Positions 53,436 to 62,709 of a stretch of DNA of 64,000 nt are shown here, in pieces. Location of the stretch: assembly GCF_025628965.1 (NCBI RefSeq), contig NZ_JAOTEN010000001.1, forward strand, positions 1,054,001 through 1,118,000. Direction: 5' to 3'. The position numbers were made by a program, and so were the translations under genes. The number at the start of each line of letters is the position of its first letter. Position 1 is the first letter of the stretch. The notes under the pieces are model-generated. The model was not told where the DNA came from. It searched no databases and was given only the letters and a program-made list of their open reading frames with translations. The DNA comes from Chryseobacterium gilvum (lineage in GTDB: Bacteria; Bacteroidota; Bacteroidia; Flavobacteriales; Weeksellaceae).

Positions 53436-54842
53436 TTATTTTTTGTATAAGTTTATATATTTTTCTGCAGACTTTTCCCATGCAAAATCAAATTTCATAT
53501 TAGAAAGAATGAGATCATTCATTATTTTTTGCTGATTATAAATATCAATCCCTCTTGTTATCGCGTGAATAATGTCATCTACTCCGGGATAGGTAAAATT
53601 TAATCCTGAACCTCCTGTCGAGATATCTTTTACAGTATCTTTCAAACCGCCTGTATAGCTCACGACAGGTACAGTTCCGTATCTCATGGCATACATCTGA
53701 TTCAGCCCGCAAGGTTCTACGCGTGAAGGCATCAACAAAAAATCTGCCGAAGCGTAAATTTTATGCGAAAGATATTCTTTATATCCTATATCTGATGCAA
53801 AATTGGCATATACATAATTCAGTTCCTGAAGTTTATTTTCGATATAAGCGTTTCCGGATCCGAGAATAATGATGTTGAGCGCGCCATACGTTTGTTTAAT
53901 ACTTCTCCACACTACATCAGGAAGTAAATCTGCGCCTTTTTCTGTAGCAAACCTTCCGATAAATGCGAATAAAGGCAAATCTGGGTTTAAATCATACTCT
54001 TTACAAAGCTTCTCCTTATTTTTCTTTTTGATTTTAAGCACGTTTTTGATGCTGTAATTGTAATCGAGCATAGAATCTGTTTCCGGGTTCCAGACATCAT
54101 TGTCAATTCCGTTAATAATTCCGTAAGCTTTCGAAAACTCTTCCCGTACGAGACTTTCAAGACCTTTAAAGCTGATGAAAAGCTCTTCCAGATACCCTTC
54201 TGAAACTGTTGTAAAAGCGTGTGAACATTTGATCATACAGGCTAAAGGATTAATGAAACCATTCCAATCCAGCAATCCCCATTTATAATGATCGAAAGCA
54301 GGCATGTACTGAATCATATCCCACTGCATCATTCCCTGATATTCTCCGTTATGGATGGTCCCTATTGTTTTAACGCCTTTTAAAAAACTGAATTCGGGAC
54401 AGTGCTCCACCATAAAAGGAACCAGTCCTGTATGGTAATCATGACAATGCAGTACATCCGGACGAATCTGCATCGCAGTCAGCCAGTGTAAAACACCATG
54501 CTGAAAAGCCAGAAACTGGAAGTTTTCATCCTGATAACCATAAGGATTTTCGCGGTCTAACAATCCGGGAATCTTCACCATATACAATTCAAATCCCAGA
54601 ACATCTGTTTTTTCTTTTATAACCTGAACCTGCAGCATATTCTGACCCTGATGTATAAAACCGTCGAAAACCACTTCAAAATTGTGCTCGTAAATAAAAG
54701 GCTTATTGTACCAAGGCATCACGACTTTTGCATCAACGCCTTCTATTTTGTTCTGATACTTTGGCAATGCTCCCACAACATCTGCCAAACCGCCTACTTT
54801 TGCGATAGGATAACATTCTGTACTGAGGTGATATATTGTCAT
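53436..54842 (-). CDS. glgA: Glycogen synthase (ADP-glucose type)
   Basis: GT5 glycogen synthase (468 aa) that elongates alpha-1,4-glucan from ADP-glucose. The KVGGLADVVGALP motif near the N-terminus binds ADP-glucose, and the C-terminal GT-B half has FIGRFATEKGADLL, MPSRVEPCGLNQMYAMRYGTVPVV and TGGLKDTV. Its ATG overlaps the glgB stop (TAATG), so the two are translationally coupled. Confidence 0.94.
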   Translation of the reverse strand: MTIYHLSTECYPIAKVGGLADVVGALPKYQNKIEGVDAKVVMPWYNKPFIYEHNFEVVFDGFIHQGQNMLQVQVIKEKTDVLGFELYMVKIPGLLDRENPYGYQDENFQFLAFQHGVLHWLTAMQIRPDVLHCHDYHTGLVPFMVEHCPEFSFLKGVKTIGTIHNGEYQGMMQWDMIQYMPAFDHYKWGLLDWNGFINPLACMIKCSHAFTTVSEGYLEELFISFKGLESLVREEFSKAYGIINGIDNDVWNPETDSMLDYNYSIKNVLKIKKKNKEKLCKEYDLNPDLPLFAFIGRFATEKGADLLPDVVWRSIKQTYGALNIIILGSGNAYIENKLQELNYVYANFASDIGYKEYLSHKIYASADFLLMPSRVEPCGLNQMYAMRYGTVPVVSYTGGLKDTVKDISTGGSGLNFTYPGVDDIIHAITRGIDIYNQQKIMNDLILSNMKFDFAWEKSAEKYINLYKK

Positions 54843-56794
54843 TATTTATTTTTATGCTGTTTTATTCGCTGTAATTTATACTTTTTGTCTTTCGTCATTC
54901 TTAAAACAATTCCTGCCAATGGAGGCAGCTTTATAGAGATCGATTTTGGCCGGTTCATCCATTCCTCATGCTCTTCTTTGAAAAGATCTGCCTCTACTCC
55001 GCTTCCGCCATATTTTTCGTCATCAGAGTTGAAAATTATTTCCCAGTGTGTTGCCAGATTGACCCCTATTTTATAATCAAAAACATTGGGAGTCATATTC
55101 AAAACAACCATAAGCACATCATCTCTTTTTTTCCCTTTTCTTAGATATGTAAAAACAGAATGGGTCTCATCGTTGGCTTCCACCCATTCAAAACCATAAT
55201 GATTAAACTGATTTTCGTATAGCGCGGTCTCAGATTTATATAAATAATTAAGATCTTTTACCAGATTCTGCAAACCTTTGTGCACCGGAAAATCAAGCAA
55301 ATACCAGTCTAAACTCTGTTTGAAGTTCCACTCGCCGGTCTGCCCGAATTCGTCTCCCATAAACAGAAGTTTGGCTCCGGGATGGGTAAACATGTACATA
55401 AATAAAGTACGGAGATTGGCAAATTTCTGCCATTCGTCGCCCTTCATTTTATAAATCAGGCTTGCTTTTCCGTGTACAACTTCATCATGTGACAGCGGCA
55501 TCATATAATTTTCATTATACATATACATGGATGAAAAAGTAATTTTATGATGGAAATACTTTCTGTTTTCGGGCTCTTCTTTAAAATATGCCAACGTATC
55601 ATGCATCCATCCCATCATCCATTTCATTCCAAATCCCACTCCACCATCATGAACAGGTTTTGTAAGCTTCGGAAAGTCTGAACTCTCTTCGGCAATCGTG
55701 ATGATAGTATTGCCGAATTCTTTATAAACGGCCGTATTAAATTCCTGTAAAAAAGTTTTTGCCTCCAGATTTACATTTTCCCCGTAAATATTCGGTTCCC
55801 ATTCGCCTTCATTTCTTGAATAATCCAGATGAAGCATCGAGGTAACCGCATCTACACGCAGACCGTCTGCGTGATAACGGTCTAACCAAAACATGGCGTT
55901 CGAAATCAGGAAAGATTTCACTTCATTTCTGCCGTAATTAAAAATATAGGATTTCCAGTCGGGATGAAACCCTTTTCTAGGATCTTCATGTTCATAAAGA
56001 AAGCTTCCATCGAAACGGTGAAGCCCGTTTGCATCTCCGGGGAAATGAGAAGGGACCCAGTCTAAAATAACTCCGATATCGTTTTTATGCAGTTCATTAA
56101 TTAAAAACATTAAATCCTGCGGGGCGCCAAACCGTGAAGTGGCTGCAAAAAATCCTGTAATCTGATATCCCCAACTCGGATCATAAGGATATTCCATCAC
56201 CGGCATGAATTCTACATGCGTAAATCCCATTTCTTTAATATAGGGAATCAGTTTTTCTGCTATTTCTCTGTAATTCAGAAATTTATCCGGGTTTAAAGAA
56301 TCTCTGAGCCAGGAACCTAAATGCATTTCGTAGACTGAAAGCGGTGCATCAAGACTGTTTTTCTCTCCGCGGCTATCCATCCAGCTTTCATCCTTCCATT
56401 CGTACCATGTTGTAGAAACCAGGGATGCAGCCTGAAGATTCTGCTCCCAACTTACCGCATACGGATCACTTTTTTCTAAAATTTTGCCTAAATTTTCAAT
56501 CGCATATTTGTAAAGCGTACCCCAAGTCAGACCCGGGATAAAACCTTCCCAAATCCCTGAACCGTCCCATCTTGGGAATAAAATATGGTCTTTATGATTC
56601 CAATTATTAAAGTTTCCGATCACAGAAACTTTTTTGGCATTAGGAGCCCACACGGAAAAATAAACGCCTTTAATCCCATCCTTTTCTACGGAATGTGCGC
56701 CAAACTTTTCGTATAATTTATAATGTTTTCCTTCTCTGAACAGGTAAACATCATGATCTGTGAAAAGTGTGTAGGTCTTTACTAAATTCATCAT
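54842..56794 (-). CDS. glgB: 1,4-alpha-glucan branching enzyme
   Basis: Branching enzyme (650 aa) that makes alpha-1,6 links in glycogen. N-terminal CBM48 (FSVWAPNAKKVSVIGNFNNW), then the GH13 barrel with GVILDWVPSHF, DGLRVDAVTSML (nucleophile Asp) and TIAEESSDFP (acid/base Glu), LSHDEVVHGKASL for the third carboxylate. First gene of the glgBAC operon. Two ATGs stand side by side at 56794 and 56791; either could be used. A -7 element is about 80 bp upstream. Confidence 0.95.
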   Translation of the reverse strand: MMNLVKTYTLFTDHDVYLFREGKHYKLYEKFGAHSVEKDGIKGVYFSVWAPNAKKVSVIGNFNNWNHKDHILFPRWDGSGIWEGFIPGLTWGTLYKYAIENLGKILEKSDPYAVSWEQNLQAASLVSTTWYEWKDESWMDSRGEKNSLDAPLSVYEMHLGSWLRDSLNPDKFLNYREIAEKLIPYIKEMGFTHVEFMPVMEYPYDPSWGYQITGFFAATSRFGAPQDLMFLINELHKNDIGVILDWVPSHFPGDANGLHRFDGSFLYEHEDPRKGFHPDWKSYIFNYGRNEVKSFLISNAMFWLDRYHADGLRVDAVTSMLHLDYSRNEGEWEPNIYGENVNLEAKTFLQEFNTAVYKEFGNTIITIAEESSDFPKLTKPVHDGGVGFGMKWMMGWMHDTLAYFKEEPENRKYFHHKITFSSMYMYNENYMMPLSHDEVVHGKASLIYKMKGDEWQKFANLRTLFMYMFTHPGAKLLFMGDEFGQTGEWNFKQSLDWYLLDFPVHKGLQNLVKDLNYLYKSETALYENQFNHYGFEWVEANDETHSVFTYLRKGKKRDDVLMVVLNMTPNVFDYKIGVNLATHWEIIFNSDDEKYGGSGVEADLFKEEHEEWMNRPKSISIKLPPLAGIVLRMTKDKKYKLQRIKQHKNK

Positions 56795-56873
56795 AATGGT
56801 TTTAAACTGATCAATCTCACAATAACAATCATTAAAGTTAAAACACCAAACAATTGTCTCAGACGATGACTAT

Positions 56874-56881
56874 CAAATATA
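56874..56881 (-). promoter_or_regulatory. -7 element for glgBAC
   Basis: TATATTTG on the minus strand, exact TAnnTTTG, 79 bp upstream of the glgB ATG. Lies in the divergent region shared with the CBM48-esterase gene. Confidence 0.5.
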
Positions 56882-56991
56882 TGAATTTTTCCTTTTGCGA
56901 AGAGTGTTTTTTATTAATTTTAAATAACTGATATAGAAATATTTTTTATACTTTTATCCGTTAAATTATTAAATATATTCTAAGCACAAAT

Positions 56992-58125
56992 ATGAAGTTT
57001 ACACTCTATACGGATGAGGCAGATGAAAGACCTGTATTTATAACCGGAAATTTTAATTCATGGAATCCTAAAGACTTTGATTTTCAGCTTACACAAAACG
57101 ATCCCAACAATTATGAAATAGACATCAGCGATGACCTGCTCACGGAAGAAATTGAATATAAATTTACAAAAGGAGGATGGGAAAATGTAGAGCTCGATCA
57201 ATATGGAAGCATTACCCCCAATAAAAAAGCACTTCGTGCTCTTGGTACCGCGTACAATACGGTTGAAAAATGGAGATTAAACTGGGGACCCTTTAAAGAT
57301 GAGTTTTTCCCTATTGCAGAGATCATTTCTGAAGAATTTTATATTCCGCAGCTTGATAGGCACCGTAAAATATGGGCATTGCTTCCGTATGATTATTATG
57401 TGTCTGATAAAAAATACCCCGTTTTGTATCTTCAGGACGCTCAAAATCTTTTTAATGAAGGAAGTGCATACGGAAACTGGGAAATCGACAAAAAACTTTC
57501 CATTTTAGCAGAATACGGCCGTGGAGATGTCATTGTAATTGCTGTAGAACACGGAAGTGAAGAAAGAATTAAAGAATACATTTTTGATAATGACAATATT
57601 GCGAACGGTTCTGAAGGCAAAAAATACATCCGGTTTATCACCGATACTTTAAAACCATTTGTTGATGAGCATTACCGCACCAAAAAAGACCGCGACAACA
57701 CAGGAATCGGGGGAAGTTCTCTGGGCGCTTTAATCAGCATTTACAGCGGATTTCTTTATCCGGAAGTGTATTCAAAACTGCTTATCTTTTCACCATCACT
57801 TTGGGTAGAACCTGATAATAATTTTCCGATGATGCCTTTCAGGGTTCCCTTTAAAACAAAAATTTATTTATACGGTGGCGAAAAAGAAGGTTCAAAAATG
57901 GTAAAAAGAATGAAAATTTTTGAAAACTATCTGAGAAAGTGGGAAAAGAAAAACCTTTTTGATTTTGAGTTCAGAACCAATATAAACCCGGAAGGTTCAC
58001 ATAATGAATTTTATTGGTCGCAGGAATTTCCGAGGGCTATAGAATGGCTTTTTTACAATAATACAGAAAACCCTGTTGAGGTAACCCCGCATCAGGATAA
58101 CATACAGAATAAAAACATATCATGA
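56992..58125 (+). CDS. CBM48-fused alpha/beta-hydrolase (esterase)
   Basis: A 377-aa cytoplasmic protein. The N-terminal 90 residues form a CBM48-like E-set domain (PVFITGNFNSWNPKDFDF), similar to the one in the divergent glgB product. The rest is an esterase-D-like alpha/beta hydrolase: ALLPYDYYVSDKKYPVLYL, nucleophile Ser243 in GIGGSSLGA, and the catalytic His in GSHNEFYWS near residue 344. It may act on a glucan-bound or small ester. The stop overlaps the ATG of the M17 peptidase (ATGA), so the two are coupled. Confidence 0.83.
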   Translation: MKFTLYTDEADERPVFITGNFNSWNPKDFDFQLTQNDPNNYEIDISDDLLTEEIEYKFTKGGWENVELDQYGSITPNKKALRALGTAYNTVEKWRLNWGPFKDEFFPIAEIISEEFYIPQLDRHRKIWALLPYDYYVSDKKYPVLYLQDAQNLFNEGSAYGNWEIDKKLSILAEYGRGDVIVIAVEHGSEERIKEYIFDNDNIANGSEGKKYIRFITDTLKPFVDEHYRTKKDRDNTGIGGSSLGALISIYSGFLYPEVYSKLLIFSPSLWVEPDNNFPMMPFRVPFKTKIYLYGGEKEGSKMVKRMKIFENYLRKWEKKNLFDFEFRTNINPEGSHNEFYWSQEFPRAIEWLFYNNTENPVEVTPHQDNIQNKNIS

Positions 58126-59537
58126 CGCTACTTAATAAAAAGAATAAAACATACAAACAGGTTTTCGAATTGTTCACGGAAGAATCCTGGAATAAAAACA
58201 GCAAAAAATATCACAAAAACATTTCCCTTTTCTTTACCGGAAAGAAATATGAAATTTTCATTAGTATCACAGAAGAAACCGTTACGTATTTCATCGGTCT
58301 TGGGAAGAATACCATCCAGAATTTTGAATTTCAGCAGATTGCCGTAAAATTTTCACAGATTCATAAAAACAATTTACAGGCTGTCCCTACATTATTACTG
58401 GCAGATCTTATCAATGAAAAACAGTTTGAAGAATTTTTAAAAGGTCTTTATCTGGGAACCTATGAATATCCGTTTGAAAAAAACCATATTCTCTGGAACG
58501 AAGATTTTGAAATTCATTTTGGCAATCTAAGCCAGAAAAAACTAGACGCGGTCAGCTTAAGAACCGACGCTTTATGTGAAGGACAAACCGCTTGTCAGGA
58601 TTGGCTGAATAAGCCGGCAAATCTTAAAAGACCCGAGATCTTCAACCAATACCTTAAAAATATAGCCAAAAAAAATCAGTTAAAGTACACCGTTTTTAAC
58701 AGGAAAAAATGTGAAGAACTGGGTTTAGGAGCCTTTCTTGCCGTGAATCAGGGAAGCGCATATGATGCAGCTTTTACCATTTTGGAATACAAAACCACCG
58801 TCAAAAATGCCAAAACTTTCGGATTGGTAGGTAAATGCGTTTTATTTGATACCGGGGGAATTTCTATCAAACCTTCAGACAATATGCATTATATGAAATC
58901 TGATATGGGAGGCGCAACGGCTGTAATCGGAGCGCTCATCTATGCATCACAGATGAAGCTGCCTGTTAACATCACCGCAATTTTACCTGTTACAGACAAT
59001 GCTGTTTCTGAAAACGCATATTTACCAAGTGACGTCATTACCGCCTATAATGGAAAAACCATCGAAGTGCTCAATACCGATGCGGAAGGAAGAATGACTT
59101 TGGCAGACGGACTTTCTTATATGGCTAAAAATTACAAAACCGATGTACTTATTGATCTGGCTACTTTGACGGGAAGTTCCGTACGAATGTTCGGAGATAC
59201 TTGTGGCGCTATGTTTTCTAATAATGACACATTGAAAAACCTACTAATTAAAACCGGAGACAAAACTAATCAACGATTATGGAATCTTCCTTTATGGGAT
59301 ATCTGGAAAGAAGATTTTAAATCTGACGTCGCAGACTTTAAAAACATCTCCATGAAACCTATCGGAGACTGCATTATCGCGGCAAAATTTCTCGAAGAAT
59401 TTATTGAAGGCCACCCAAATTGGGCGCATCTGGATATTGCCGGTGTAGCATTCGGAAATGTAGGATATGCTAAAGAAAAAGCGGCAACGGGATTTGGCGT
59501 ACAGTTATTGGCCGATTTAATTGAAAATTATCACTAA
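58122..59537 (+). CDS. M17 leucyl aminopeptidase family protein
   Basis: Aminopeptidase of 471 aa with the M17 two-metal catalytic domain complete: K238 and D243 in LVGKCVLFDTGG, K250 in ISIKPSD, D261 in KSDMGGA, and D320, E322, R324 in NTDAEGRM. The N-terminal half is divergent. It should cleave N-terminal residues from peptides or dipeptides, possibly acting on the product or a precursor of the ligases that follow. The ATG overlaps the upstream esterase stop. Confidence 0.88.
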   Translation: MTLLNKKNKTYKQVFELFTEESWNKNSKKYHKNISLFFTGKKYEIFISITEETVTYFIGLGKNTIQNFEFQQIAVKFSQIHKNNLQAVPTLLLADLINEKQFEEFLKGLYLGTYEYPFEKNHILWNEDFEIHFGNLSQKKLDAVSLRTDALCEGQTACQDWLNKPANLKRPEIFNQYLKNIAKKNQLKYTVFNRKKCEELGLGAFLAVNQGSAYDAAFTILEYKTTVKNAKTFGLVGKCVLFDTGGISIKPSDNMHYMKSDMGGATAVIGALIYASQMKLPVNITAILPVTDNAVSENAYLPSDVITAYNGKTIEVLNTDAEGRMTLADGLSYMAKNYKTDVLIDLATLTGSSVRMFGDTCGAMFSNNDTLKNLLIKTGDKTNQRLWNLPLWDIWKEDFKSDVADFKNISMKPIGDCIIAAKFLEEFIEGHPNWAHLDIAGVAFGNVGYAKEKAATGFGVQLLADLIENYH

Positions 59538-59641
59538 AAATTAGTTTAATTCAAAATTTCTCTGTATAATTGAGTAAGAATTTTACAAATACTCATCGAT
59601 TCTCGATTTTTAACAATAAAAAATCAATAAAAAATCGGTTT

Positions 59642-59649
59642 TATTTTTG
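59642..59649 (+). promoter_or_regulatory. -7 element for the amide-ligase cluster
   Basis: TATTTTTG, exact TAnnTTTG, 29 bp upstream of the first ATP-grasp ATG, in a 141-bp gap that also holds a short AAAAATC-type inverted repeat near 59604-59625. Confidence 0.5.
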
Positions 59650-59678
59650 AATATTCATCAAAATTAAAAGAACATTAT

Positions 59679-60890
59679 ATGGAGGAGAAAACTATTGTAT
59701 GCATTTCGTGCTATTACAAAGGTTATGATTTTATGGACGAGATGAAGAAACTCGGCAATAAAATAATTTTAATAACTTCTGAAAACCTTAAAGAAAAAAA
59801 CTGGCCCTGGGAAGCCATCGATGAGGTTTTTTACATGCCCGAAATGAAACCTTCCGTATGGAATCTTGATCATCTTGTGCAGGGATTTTCTCATCTAATG
59901 AAAACCCGGAAAATAGATGCCGTGATAGCTTTGGATGATTATGATGTTGAAAAAGCAGCCTTAATCAGAGAGACCTTCCGCATTCCGGGAATGGGTCAGA
60001 CAACACACCGTTATTTCAGAGATAAACTGGCAATGCGCCAAAAGGCAAAGGATTCAGGAATAAATGTACCGGAATTTACTGCCGTTTTCAATAATAAAGA
60101 AGTTGAAAATTTCACCGATAAAATTCCTGCTCCATGGGTTTTAAAACCACGTTCGGAAGCTTCGGCATCCGGAATTAAAAAGCTAAAAAATAAAGAAGAA
60201 CTCTGGGAAGCACTGGAAAATCTGGGTGAAGAACGCCATTTATTTCTTCTCGAAAGCTTCAAACCCGGAGATGTGTATCATGTAGACAGCCTTACTTTTA
60301 ATAAAGAAATTGTATTCACTTCTGCTTCAAAATATCTTGCGCCTCCTATGCAGGTATCGCACGAAGGAGGGGTGTTCAGAACCAAAACTTTAGGCCGCTA
60401 TTCCGAAGAATTTAAAGCACTGGATGCAGCCAATGCAAAAGTGTTGCTGAACTTTGGTTTGCTGAACGGTGCCACTCATACAGAGTTTATCCGTGGAAAG
60501 GAAGACGGAAAATGGTATTTCCTTGAAACCTCTTCCAGAGTAGGCGGCGCACATATTCCTGATTTGGTGGAAGCTTCCAGCAATATCAATATCTGGAGAG
60601 AATGGGCAAGAATTGAAGATGCTCTTCTCCGTTCAAAAAATTATGAAGTTTCAAAACCTACCGGATATTATTCCGGACTGATTGTTGCGCTGATTAAAGA
60701 TAAAAATCCTGATTATGAGCAGTTTCAGTGTGATGAAGTCGTGAAATTTATTCCGATTGACTATCATGTGGGAATCGTTTATAAATCGAAAGATTCTGAC
60801 ACGATTGTTGAAAGACTGGATCGGGCAGCAGAAAAAATTCATGCGCAGCTTCTCAATATTATTCCACCCCAAGAAAAACCGACATCATAA
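59679..60890 (+). CDS. ATP-grasp ligase (first of two)
   Basis: A 403-aa ATP-grasp enzyme. ATP-binding Lys156 is in VLKPRSEASASGI, and the later acidic motif is HTEFI (Glu269) and LETSSRVGGAHI (Glu283). In classical members the second metal motif is E-x-N-x-R; here the Asn is Ser285, as in some distant amino-acid ligase families. RDKLAMR (114-120) marks the start of the ATP-grasp domain, after a pre-ATP-grasp Rossmann-like part. It would join a carboxylate to an amine through an acyl phosphate. Substrate unknown. First gene of the cluster after its own promoter. Confidence 0.82.
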   Translation: MEEKTIVCISCYYKGYDFMDEMKKLGNKIILITSENLKEKNWPWEAIDEVFYMPEMKPSVWNLDHLVQGFSHLMKTRKIDAVIALDDYDVEKAALIRETFRIPGMGQTTHRYFRDKLAMRQKAKDSGINVPEFTAVFNNKEVENFTDKIPAPWVLKPRSEASASGIKKLKNKEELWEALENLGEERHLFLLESFKPGDVYHVDSLTFNKEIVFTSASKYLAPPMQVSHEGGVFRTKTLGRYSEEFKALDAANAKVLLNFGLLNGATHTEFIRGKEDGKWYFLETSSRVGGAHIPDLVEASSNINIWREWARIEDALLRSKNYEVSKPTGYYSGLIVALIKDKNPDYEQFQCDEVVKFIPIDYHVGIVYKSKDSDTIVERLDRAAEKIHAQLLNIIPPQEKPTS

Positions 60891-60897
60891 GACCTGA

Positions 60898-60930
60898 ATT
60901 AACTGGCTTTATATTATTAGGCCGGTTAAT
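60898..60930. repeat. Hairpin between ATP-grasp and esterase genes
   Basis: ATTAACTGGC pairs with GCCGGTTAAT (one wobble) around a 12-13-nt loop in the 90-bp gap after the first ATP-grasp gene. The following T-run is weak, so it may only reduce read-through. Confidence 0.45.
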
Positions 60931-60980
60931 CTTACTTAATTTCAGATTGATAAAAAACTAAAATCCAAAAAATACAATAC

Positions 60981-61694
60981 ATGCCGAATATAGAACATAC
61001 CGATTATTATTCACATATATTAGGAACAAGTCTTAAAGTAGAAGTAACAGGACATTACGGATATCCGATCATCATGTTTCCCACTTCTCAGGGACAGTAT
61101 ACTCAGAATAACGACTTTCATCTCAACAGCAGCATCAGTTCATTTGTAGACCAGGGAAAAGTTAAATTATACAATATCCAGACAATTGATGCATGGAGTT
61201 TTTATGATGAAAAAATATCTCCTCAACAGAGAATAAAAAATTACGAACTATACGTACAGTTTCTGATTCAGGAATTTGTGCCGTACATTCAAAAGCTTCA
61301 TAATACCCATCGCGTTGCGGTTGCAGGAGCAAGCTTCGGAGGATATCATGCGGCTAATTTTGCATTTAGGTTTCCGGATGTTGTTTCGCATTTATTTTCG
61401 CTTTCCGGAGCCTTCAGCATCAGAAATTTTATGGATGGATATTCTGATGAGCTGGTTTATTTTAACTGCCCGAGAGAATTCGTAAAAAATGATGAAGCCT
61501 GGAAGTATAAACATATGCATATCGTTCTCAGCACTTCAGACGAAGATATCTGCAGAGACAAAAATATAGAAATGGCAGACATTCTGAGATCAAAAGGTAT
61601 TGATTTCTGGTATGATGAAAAAAGATGGATCAATCATGACTGGCCGCTTTGGCGAATGGCATTTTCGGATTTTATAGCAACATTCTTTTCATAA
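60981..61694 (+). CDS. Serine esterase (alpha/beta-hydrolase, COG4947-like)
   Basis: A 237-aa alpha/beta hydrolase. Nucleophile Ser118 in VAGASFGGYHA, and the catalytic His219 in NHDWPLW; an Asp in STSDEDI could complete the triad. The start HTDYYSHILGTSLKVEV and the segment PTSQGQYTQNNDF are typical of a small esterase family often found beside ATP-grasp and YbdK genes. It could release a product or act as an acyl-transferring partner. Cytoplasmic, no signal peptide. Confidence 0.8.
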   Translation: MPNIEHTDYYSHILGTSLKVEVTGHYGYPIIMFPTSQGQYTQNNDFHLNSSISSFVDQGKVKLYNIQTIDAWSFYDEKISPQQRIKNYELYVQFLIQEFVPYIQKLHNTHRVAVAGASFGGYHAANFAFRFPDVVSHLFSLSGAFSIRNFMDGYSDELVYFNCPREFVKNDEAWKYKHMHIVLSTSDEDICRDKNIEMADILRSKGIDFWYDEKRWINHDWPLWRMAFSDFIATFFS

Positions 61695-61730
61695 AATTAA
61701 ATCATTATAAAAATATTAAAAACAAAAATT

Positions 61731-62684
61731 ATGGCAAAAAAAGTAGGAATTTTATTCGGTATGGAAGATACCTTTCCATGGGCATTTATTGATAAGGTAA
61801 ATGAGCTGGGAAAAGGAGAAATTGTAGCTGAAGCGGTAAGTATCGATAAATTGGAGCAGGGTGCAGATTATGGCTACGCAGTAATTATTGACAGAATTTC
61901 ACAGGACGTTCCTTTTTACAGAGCATATCTTAAAAACGCCGCTTTGAACGGGACTTATGTGATCAATAACCCTTTTTGGTGGAGCGCAGATGAAAAGTTT
62001 TTCAATAATGCACTGATGTCAAAACTGGGAATCCCTCTTCCCAATACCGTTTTATTACCTTCTTCCGAAAGACCTACCGATACTTCAGAAACTTCATTCA
62101 GAAATCTGAAATTTCCTCACGATTGGGATTATATTTTTAATTATGTGGGTTTCCCTGCTTATATGAAACCTCACGACGGTGGCGGCTGGAAAAGCGTTTA
62201 CAGAGTAGAAAGCCCTGAAGACCTTTGGGAAAAGCTGGCTGAAACAGAACAGCTTGTGATGATGGTTCAGGAAGAAATTGTTTTTCAGGATTATTACAGG
62301 GTTTACTGTTTAGGTAAAAAATACGTGCATATTATGCCGTATGAGCCGAGAAATCCGCATCATTTGAGATATGCGACTACCCATCAAACAGCTGGAGAAG
62401 ATTTAGAAAAACTATTGAAAGTGATTCATGACTACACCATCAAGATGAATGAAGCTTTAGGATACGATTTCAATACGGTAGAATTTGCCGTAAGAGACGG
62501 GATTCCTTACGCGATCGATTTTTGTAATCCTGCACCGGATGCAGACAGAAACTCCGTAGGTGAAGAAAACTTCGCGTGGATCGTCGAGCATTCTGCAAAA
62601 TTAGCCATCGAAAAAGCAAAAGAATATGTACCTGGAAAACAGAATATTTCCTGGGGAACTTTTGTAAAAGATTCAGTAAAATAA
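61731..62684 (+). CDS. ATP-grasp ligase (second)
   Basis: A 317-aa ATP-grasp protein of a different subtype. The ATP-binding Lys146 is in AYMKPHDGGGWKSV with a Gly-rich loop; acidic metal ligands are Glu251 (NTVEF), Asp263 and Asn266 in AIDFCNPAPD. It resembles glutathione synthetase-like or RimK-like amide ligases in layout, but I cannot name the substrate. It is 36 bp after the esterase stop and 25 bp before the YbdK-type gene. Confidence 0.83.
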   Translation: MAKKVGILFGMEDTFPWAFIDKVNELGKGEIVAEAVSIDKLEQGADYGYAVIIDRISQDVPFYRAYLKNAALNGTYVINNPFWWSADEKFFNNALMSKLGIPLPNTVLLPSSERPTDTSETSFRNLKFPHDWDYIFNYVGFPAYMKPHDGGGWKSVYRVESPEDLWEKLAETEQLVMMVQEEIVFQDYYRVYCLGKKYVHIMPYEPRNPHHLRYATTHQTAGEDLEKLLKVIHDYTIKMNEALGYDFNTVEFAVRDGIPYAIDFCNPAPDADRNSVGEENFAWIVEHSAKLAIEKAKEYVPGKQNISWGTFVKDSVK

Positions 62685-62709
62685 ACCAAAACAAAAACAC
62701 TGAAAAAAA

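Noticed and set aside
54651..55076. 141-aa open frame on the plus strand over the glgA/glgB junction
   Set aside because: Opposite two coupled glycogen genes; Cys-rich shadow sequence without a domain.
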